Part shown: positions 63,262 to 64,000 of the stretch, piece after piece
Position numbering within the stretch: the stretch's first letter is position 1
Layout: every line of letters begins with the position of its first letter
Assembly (NCBI RefSeq): GCF_023115465.1
Contig: NZ_CP096034.1
Coordinates: 434,001 to 498,000 of the forward strand
Source of the DNA: Gottfriedia acidiceleris
GTDB taxonomy: Bacteria > Bacillota > Bacilli > Bacillales > Bacillaceae_G
Direction: 5' to 3'
DNA length: 64,000 nt
Translations under genes and position numbers: made by a program
Notes under the pieces: model-generated
Databases searched by the model: none
The model's input: only the letters and a program-made list of their open reading frames with translations
What the model was told of the DNA's origin: nothing

Positions 63262-63501
63262 GGGGTCTTATACTACTATTACCAGTTCATATTATTATTG
63301 CTATTATTTTAAAGTTAGAAGATTCTAAAGGTCTAATTTTTCTTTTTTTAAACTCCGGTAAAAGTGGAAAAGAGTTTATTCGGAAAAGGATGGGAGATTT
63401 TTGACGTGACAATTTAATCTGCCCACCCAAAAATAGTTGAAACATTGTATTTTTTTATTTACCCAATAATAGGGACTTGACTAACAAGAGGGATGAACAA
63501 A

Positions 63502-64000
63502 ATGAAAAGACAACTGTACACTGAAAGCAATTTGGAACCATTACCAAGAGTGCATGAAAAACCATCCACTGCAAAATTGACATTGAATCGAATCTATATT
63601 TTGTTTACGATTGGATTTTGGCTGCTTTATGTAGCATCCACAATTTTTGATCAACTGCATAATGGAAATGGAACTTTTAAACAAGTCGTAGAAGCGGGAT
63701 TATATATCTTGATTGTTACGACACTATGTTTTTCCGCATTGATGTATCTTTTTTCTAGACAAGGGGCATTGATCCGATTTAAAGAGCATACTCGGATCCC
63801 ACGGGAAACTTTATCTGCTTATTTTTCTGAGAATCAACCAGGAATTACTGTTTTGGTTCCTTCGTATGATGAAGAGGTTGACGTTATTCGAAAAACATTA
63901 CTATCAGCTATATTACAAGAATATCCGGAAATCAATGTACAACTTTTGATTGATGATAAGCCAAATCCAACAGATCCGCAAAAAAGGGAAAAATTGCAAG
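63502..64000 (+). CDS. Family 2 glycosyltransferase (partial, runs off right edge)
   Basis: ATG 63502 with AAGAGGGATGAACAAA upstream; 166 residues are visible. Two N-terminal helices (about 31-48 and 64-85) come before the GT-A start ITVLVPSYDEEVDVIRKTLL and the first nucleotide-binding aspartates LLIDDKPNPTDP. The topology (helices first, then processive-type GT2) resembles cellulose/exopolysaccharide synthases. Proximity to galU supports UDP-sugar use. The catalytic QxxRW is beyond the window. Confidence 0.85.
   Translation, partial: MKRQLYTESNLEPLPRVHEKPSTAKLTLNRIYILFTIGFWLLYVASTIFDQLHNGNGTFKQVVEAGLYILIVTTLCFSALMYLFSRQGALIRFKEHTRIPRETLSAYFSENQPGITVLVPSYDEEVDVIRKTLLSAILQEYPEINVQLLIDDKPNPTDPQKREKLQ

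Overview
The window is AT-rich DNA from a spore-former-like member of the Bacillaceae. This follows from gene content with close Bacillus counterparts: a roc arginine/ornithine catabolic set under a sigma-54 activator, a yfkJIH-type operon, KinB-like kinases, and T-box and TPP leaders. It is also supported by strong AGGAGG-type ribosome sites and frequent TTG/GTG starts. Genus assignment is inference; Bacillus or Gottfriedia would fit. I saw no rRNA, tRNA, CRISPR array or prophage, and only one insertion sequence.

Layout. 1-700: end of a cytochrome bd oxidase operon with a 32-residue membrane peptide. 942-3470: a T-box-controlled polar amino acid ABC transporter (minus strand). 3670-4190: a type I toxin/antitoxin locus and its decayed twin. 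4400-12400: radical SAM/SPASM protein, acetate permease, azoreductase, two orphan membrane histidine kinases flanking a membrane metallophosphoesterase, a methyltransferase and a TfoX-like protein. 12451-18303: PP-loop ATPase, SDR oxidoreductase, DUF2500 protein, a galactokinase remnant beside a GalR-like repressor, prephenate dehydratase, and a Gly/Phe-rich small protein. 18441-24377: rocR facing rocD-rocG-rocE, with a textbook -24/-12 promoter and upstream activator palindromes. 24792-30428: an oppDFBCA-type oligopeptide transporter.

30984-43807: Dps, small membrane peptide, a DUF916 plus WxL surface-protein pair, thiT under a TPP riboswitch, the yfkJIH-like operon, a P1B-4 metal ATPase, an SH3b/NlpC cell-wall hydrolase and an EamA exporter. 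43905-58359: two paralogous carbohydrate ABC transporter cassettes flank a small block (LysM protein, two DUF805 paralogues, VanZ); the second cassette is followed by a YesM/YesN-type two-component pair and an APH-fold kinase. 58397-59687: an IS3/IS150-group element that has split the kinase gene's terminator. 60070-64000: an orphan OmpR-like regulator with a degenerate receiver, a long gene-poor stretch with palindromes and a 40-codon gene, then galU and the start of a family 2 glycosyltransferase.

How parts work together: RocR would activate rocDGE so that ornithine becomes glutamate semialdehyde and glutamate becomes 2-oxoglutarate, with RocE importing the substrate. The sugar cassettes, a cre-like site and YesMN together suggest carbohydrate-responsive uptake. 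The most distinctive signals are the duplicated toxin/antitoxin locus with a predicted 5'-3' mRNA clamp, the nested paralogous layout at 43.9-53.7 kb, the galK relic beside its presumed regulator, and the IS-split terminator.
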